Below the pieces are notes generated by a model. The model searched no databases and had not been told where the DNA came from. It saw nothing but the letters and a program-made list of their open reading frames with translations. A stretch of 8,584 nucleotides of DNA. Origin: Prevotellaceae bacterium. Its GTDB lineage: Bacteria; Bacteroidota; Bacteroidia; Bacteroidales; Paludibacteraceae. The position numbers were made by a program, and so were the translations under genes. Below, piece by piece: positions 5,393-8,584 of this stretch. Location of the stretch: NCBI GenBank assembly GCA_031270565.1, contig JAISXJ010000062.1, forward strand, positions 1 through 8,584. Reading direction: 5' to 3'. Position 1 is the stretch's first letter. Every line of letters begins with the position of its first letter.

Positions 5393-8305
5393 ATGACTGA
5401 AAATGAATTGAATAACCGAATTAAAGAACTCGAATTAGAGAATCAACACCTTCGAGTCGAGAACCAACGCCTACGAGAAGCATTGGGCTTACCTTTGGAA
5501 AAAACCGAACAAAAAACGATTGAAAATTCACTACTTGTTGCTGTCGAAAAAAAAAATACCGGCATATCTTTCAATAAATACTGCAACCCAAAAGTAAAAA
5601 TTAAACTATTCATGTCGTTGTTTCGCGGACGGACGGATGTCTATGCCAAACGCTGTTACAGCAAGAATCATGGAAGCAGTTATTATGTTCCTGCTTGCAA
5701 AAACGAATGGGTTAGAGGTATTTGTGAAAAACCGCGTGTGAAATGCAAAAATTGCACGAAGCGGGAATTACTGCCTTTAACAGCAGAAGTGATAGACAGT
5801 CATTTGAGAAATAAGGACGAAAACGGAATTGGAATTGTTGGTGTTTATCCGCTTTTACCGGATGAAAATTGCCTGTTTTTGGCGATTGATTTCGATGAGA
5901 AAGACTGGCTGAAAGACATTTCGGTTTTCCGGTCTGTTTGCAAAGACTTGGACATACCGATTGTCATAGAACGTTCCCGTTCGGGGAATGGCGCTCATTC
6001 ATGGCTGTTTTTTGAAGAATCTGTTCCGGCAATATCCGCCCGAAAACTGGGTAATGCACTTTTAACAAAGGCGATGTCCGAAAGGCACGAAATTCGTTTT
6101 GATTCTTACGATAGGATGTTTCCCAATCAGGATTCTATGCCCAAAGGCGGATTTGGTAATTTGATTGCTTTGCCGTTGCAAGGTGGGGCGCGTAAAAACG
6201 GGAACAGTGAATTTATTGATGAAAATTTTCAAAGCTACCCCGACCAATGGGAATATCTGGCTTCTATCAAAAAATATACACTGGAAACAGTAAACAAATT
6301 GCTTACCGAATTGTGCGAAGGAAACGGGTTAGGCGAATTGGGTAATACGGAAACCGATGATGTGGAAGTGCCTAAACCCTGGGAAGGCAAAAAGCCGGAA
6401 ACGAATCTTGAAAAACAGGATTTTCCTGACACATTGACTATTATTGAAGCAAATCGCCTGTATATTCCGAAGAGAGGTGTCAGCCAACGGGCGCTTAACG
6501 GTATCAAACGGCTTGCCGCCTTTTCAAATCCGCAATTTTACAAAACGCAAAAGATGCGCATGTCCACGTATGACATTCCGAGAATTATTTATTCGTTGGA
6601 CGAAACGACTGATTATTTGGGTATTCCACGCGGTTGTCGCACATCGCTTATACAATTATTGGGAAAATCTAATGTAAATTATTCCTTTGAAGATAAACGA
6701 AATAAGGGCAAAAAGATTAAAGTTAGATTTACAGGAACACTTCGTGAAGAACAGCAATTCGCAATTGACGCTTTATTGCAACATGAAAACGGCGTACTTT
6801 CTGTTCCGACCGCTTTCGGAAAAACGGTTGTCGGTGCATCGCTCGTTGCCAATCGAAAATGCAATACGCTGATACTGGTTCATTTGCATACGCTATTCGA
6901 CCAATGGAAAAAATCATTGGAACAATTTCTTGAAATCAATGAAACCTTGCCGGAAGCCGAAACTAAACGAGGGCAAAAAAAGGTTCGTTCGATTATAGGG
7001 CAAATAGGTTCAGGAAAAAACACGTTGTCGGGCATTATAGATATTGCGATAGTACAGAGCTTGATACATGATAATGAAGTGGATAACATTGTAAAAAATT
7101 ACGGCATGGTAATTGTGGATGAATGTCATCATGTTCCGTCTGTCAATTATGAAAAAGTGTTGGGAGTGGTCAATGCCAAATATGTCTATGGATTAACGGC
7201 AACACCCGTCCGACAGGACGGACAACATCCGATTACATTTATGCAATGTGGAGCAGTCCGTTATTCCGTTGACGCCAAATCACAAGCAGACAAACGAAAT
7301 TTTGAACATTACATTATCCCGTGCTTCACAGGATTTAAGAAACCGTTAACACAAGACAAAGCCGATTGGCACATTACCAAAATCTATTCTGCCCTTTCGG
7401 AAGATGAATTTCGTAATCAACAAATTGTTACAGATGTTATAGAGGCTGTAAAAGACAATCGAACACCAATTATCTTAACACAACGAAAGGAACATGTTAT
7501 AAAATTAGCTGAAATGATTAAAAATCAAGCGAACACACATATTGTTACGCTTATAGGAACGGATTCTGCCAAAATAAAATCCCAAACAATGGATGCTTTG
7601 GTAAATATTCCACGAAATGAAAAACTGATTCTTATTGCCACAGGAAAATACGTTGGTGAAGGCTTTGATTATCCGCGATTAGACACCTTGTTTCTGGTTT
7701 CACCGATTGCTTGGAAAGGAACATTGGTGCAATATGCCGGACGTTTGCATCGCGAATACCCCGGCAAGCAGGATGTGCGGATTTATGATTACGTTGATAT
7801 TCATGTTCCTGTTTTGGAGCGAATGTATCACAAACGTCTGACTGGTTATGCTCAAATAGGTTACAAAACCTTAGCAGCACATAATCAACCGAATAAAATC
7901 AATCTGATTTACGACACCAACAGTTTTGCGCCTGTGATGATAAATGATTTTGCCGAAGCGAAAAAAGAAATTCTGATTGTCAGTCCGTTTCTGCGGAAAA
8001 AACGAATAGAAACTGTTTTCGAATGGATGAAAGAGCCGTTACAGACAGGCGTTTCAATTACGGTGATAACACGTCCGCAGGAATCTTACAAAGAGCCAAA
8101 ACCCATACTGGAATGTATAAAACTGTTGCAATCAAGTATTTCTGTTAGCACAAAGCCCAATATCCATCAAAAGTATGTGATTATAGACAACCGGCTTGTC
8201 TGGTACGGAAGCATCAATCTTTTGAGTTACGGCAGTTCGGAAGAAAGCATTATGCGATTGGAATCGAGGGAATTGGCAATGGAATTAGCAGTACCAATGG
8301 AATGA
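5393..8305 (+). CDS. TOTE conflict-system protein: AEP primase, SF2 helicase, PLD nuclease
   Basis: A single 970-aa polypeptide joining nucleic-acid synthesis, unwinding and cleavage. Residues 2-33 form a coiled coil rich in E/N/R heptads, probably for oligomerisation. Four cysteines (C102, C111, C118, C121) look like a zinc-binding cluster. The archaeo-eukaryotic primase (AEP) domain follows, with metal ligands D166 and D168 (LAIDFDE), the catalytic histidine H202 (SGNGAHSW) and the family stretch FDSYDRMFPNQD. After a linker comes an SF2 helicase: Walker A PTAFGKT (K477), DECH box 576-579, TATP 602-605 and motif VI QYAGRLHR (780-787). The C-terminal phospholipase D-type domain has one H-x-K-x4-D motif (H925, K927, D932), implying dimerisation or single-site nuclease action. 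All motifs are intact, so the gene looks functional. The architecture matches proteins named TOTE conflict systems, proposed to act in conflict with invading elements; the mechanism here is inferred. It is less GC-rich than the sdh genes and lies between transposase remnants, which suggests horizontal transfer. No partner gene is visible. Confidence 0.9.
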   Translation: MTENELNNRIKELELENQHLRVENQRLREALGLPLEKTEQKTIENSLLVAVEKKNTGISFNKYCNPKVKIKLFMSLFRGRTDVYAKRCYSKNHGSSYYVPACKNEWVRGICEKPRVKCKNCTKRELLPLTAEVIDSHLRNKDENGIGIVGVYPLLPDENCLFLAIDFDEKDWLKDISVFRSVCKDLDIPIVIERSRSGNGAHSWLFFEESVPAISARKLGNALLTKAMSERHEIRFDSYDRMFPNQDSMPKGGFGNLIALPLQGGARKNGNSEFIDENFQSYPDQWEYLASIKKYTLETVNKLLTELCEGNGLGELGNTETDDVEVPKPWEGKKPETNLEKQDFPDTLTIIEANRLYIPKRGVSQRALNGIKRLAAFSNPQFYKTQKMRMSTYDIPRIIYSLDETTDYLGIPRGCRTSLIQLLGKSNVNYSFEDKRNKGKKIKVRFTGTLREEQQFAIDALLQHENGVLSVPTAFGKTVVGASLVANRKCNTLILVHLHTLFDQWKKSLEQFLEINETLPEAETKRGQKKVRSIIGQIGSGKNTLSGIIDIAIVQSLIHDNEVDNIVKNYGMVIVDECHHVPSVNYEKVLGVVNAKYVYGLTATPVRQDGQHPITFMQCGAVRYSVDAKSQADKRNFEHYIIPCFTGFKKPLTQDKADWHITKIYSALSEDEFRNQQIVTDVIEAVKDNRTPIILTQRKEHVIKLAEMIKNQANTHIVTLIGTDSAKIKSQTMDALVNIPRNEKLILIATGKYVGEGFDYPRLDTLFLVSPIAWKGTLVQYAGRLHREYPGKQDVRIYDYVDIHVPVLERMYHKRLTGYAQIGYKTLAAHNQPNKINLIYDTNSFAPVMINDFAEAKKEILIVSPFLRKKRIETVFEWMKEPLQTGVSITVITRPQESYKEPKPILECIKLLQSSISVSTKPNIHQKYVIIDNRLVWYGSINLLSYGSSEESIMRLESRELAMELAVPME

Positions 8306-8352
8306 GAACAATGTATTTTGAAATATTGCTGTCCGGTAAACATACAAAGCGC

Positions 8353-8403
8353 ACAAATCACCTGTCCGAGATGCCGATAAAACGGTATTTCGGATTTGTT
8401 TTT
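8353..8403 (+). terminator. Rho-independent terminator of the primase-helicase gene
   Basis: An 11-bp stem (8366-8376 with 8383-8393, two G-T pairs) with loop ATAAAA is followed by ATTTGTTTTT. An additional outer pairing, ACAAATC (8353-8359) with GATTTGT (8393-8399), could extend it with a bulge or compete with the tail. It starts 48 bases after the stop codon, showing that the gene is the last in its transcript. Confidence 0.8.
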
Positions 8404-8419
8404 GAAAAAGTAAGCCCCC

Positions 8420-8584
8420 CTACTCAAAATTGAGTGAATATTGTACGATTTTAGGTGGCGATTTTGCATGTTCTTCGGAGATAATTTGCCACCCTCTGTT
8501 AGGATTTTCCATGAAGGCAATGAAGTCAATGTAGTACATCAGCGTTTGTCGCACCATTGTTACGATTTGCGAGAACGAACAGTG
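8420..8584 (-). CDS. C-terminal end of a transposase (partial, IS4-like)
   Basis: The minus strand is open from the window edge to TAG at 8422-8420, giving 54 residues that include SFSQIVTMVRQTLMYYIDFI, then AFMENPNRGWQII. This resembles the C-terminal tail after the catalytic domain of DDE transposases (IS4 type) common in Bacteroidetes. The catalytic residues lie outside the window, so intactness cannot be judged. A small palindrome ACTCAA-AA-TTGAGT (8422-8435) overlaps the stop. The terminal inverted repeat of the element should lie between about 8306 and 8420, but none could be defined. The family assignment is tentative; that it is a coding tail of a mobile element is more likely than not. 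Confidence 0.5.
   Translation of the reverse strand, partial: HCSFSQIVTMVRQTLMYYIDFIAFMENPNRGWQIISEEHAKSPPKIVQYSLNFE

Noticed and set aside
5451..5470. CTTCGAGTCGAG near the TOTE start as a copy of the tRNA 3' end
   Set aside because: It matches the T-loop for only a few bases and lies inside the coiled-coil coding sequence; not an attachment site.
8227..8529. 100-codon minus-strand frame overlapping the TOTE 3' end
   Set aside because: It runs through the terminator and the TOTE coding end in another frame; the adjacent frame gives the transposase-like tail instead.

Overview
The window looks like a chromosome segment from a member of the Bacteroidetes, most likely order Bacteroidales. Three things point there: a succinate dehydrogenase/fumarate reductase operon in the order cytochrome b, flavoprotein, iron-sulfur protein with a single five-helix di-heme anchor; two promoters with the Bacteroidetes -33/-7 architecture (TTTG or TTG, 20 nt, TAnnTTTG); and weak or absent Shine-Dalgarno sequences before most genes.

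Left part (1-811): about 750 bases without a gene. It is a mosaic of short palindromes and 7-bp tandem repeats, a nine-G run, and a perfect 22-bp inverted repeat (364-385 / 690-711) enclosing five small hairpins. It ends in the rho-independent terminator of the operon that converges on it from the right.

Core part (812-4466, minus strand): sdhC-sdhA-sdhB, read right to left from one clear promoter (4435-4466) to the terminator at 755-786. The products form the membrane-bound complex that couples succinate/fumarate interconversion to (mena)quinone. All flavin, iron-sulfur and heme ligands expected of the family can be located. Promoter position, local spacing and ribosome-binding signals place all three starts downstream of the longest possible reading frames.

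Right part (4722-8584): a divergently transcribed tRNA-Asp(GTC) with its own promoter, then an accessory segment. Behind the tRNA lie two gene remnants that abut each other: an antisense helix-turn-helix fragment of an IS30-type transposase (about 4973-5131) and a sense winged-helix tail (about 5132-5364) that lacks an in-frame start and is frameshifted. They are followed by one large intact gene (5393-8305, 970 aa). It encodes an N-terminal coiled coil, a zinc-finger-like cysteine cluster, an archaeo-eukaryotic-type primase (AEP) domain, an SF2 helicase and a C-terminal phospholipase D-type nuclease. This is the architecture of the TOTE conflict-system proteins, thought to act in defence or in conflict between mobile elements. 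A strong terminator follows it. The right edge cuts through the C-terminal end of a transposase on the opposite strand. The core metabolic operon and tRNA are therefore followed by a small mobile or defence island whose main cargo is the primase-helicase-nuclease.

The TOTE-type protein is the most unusual element, but its architecture is already known. I see no strong evidence for a wholly new system; the open questions are its genetic setting and function.
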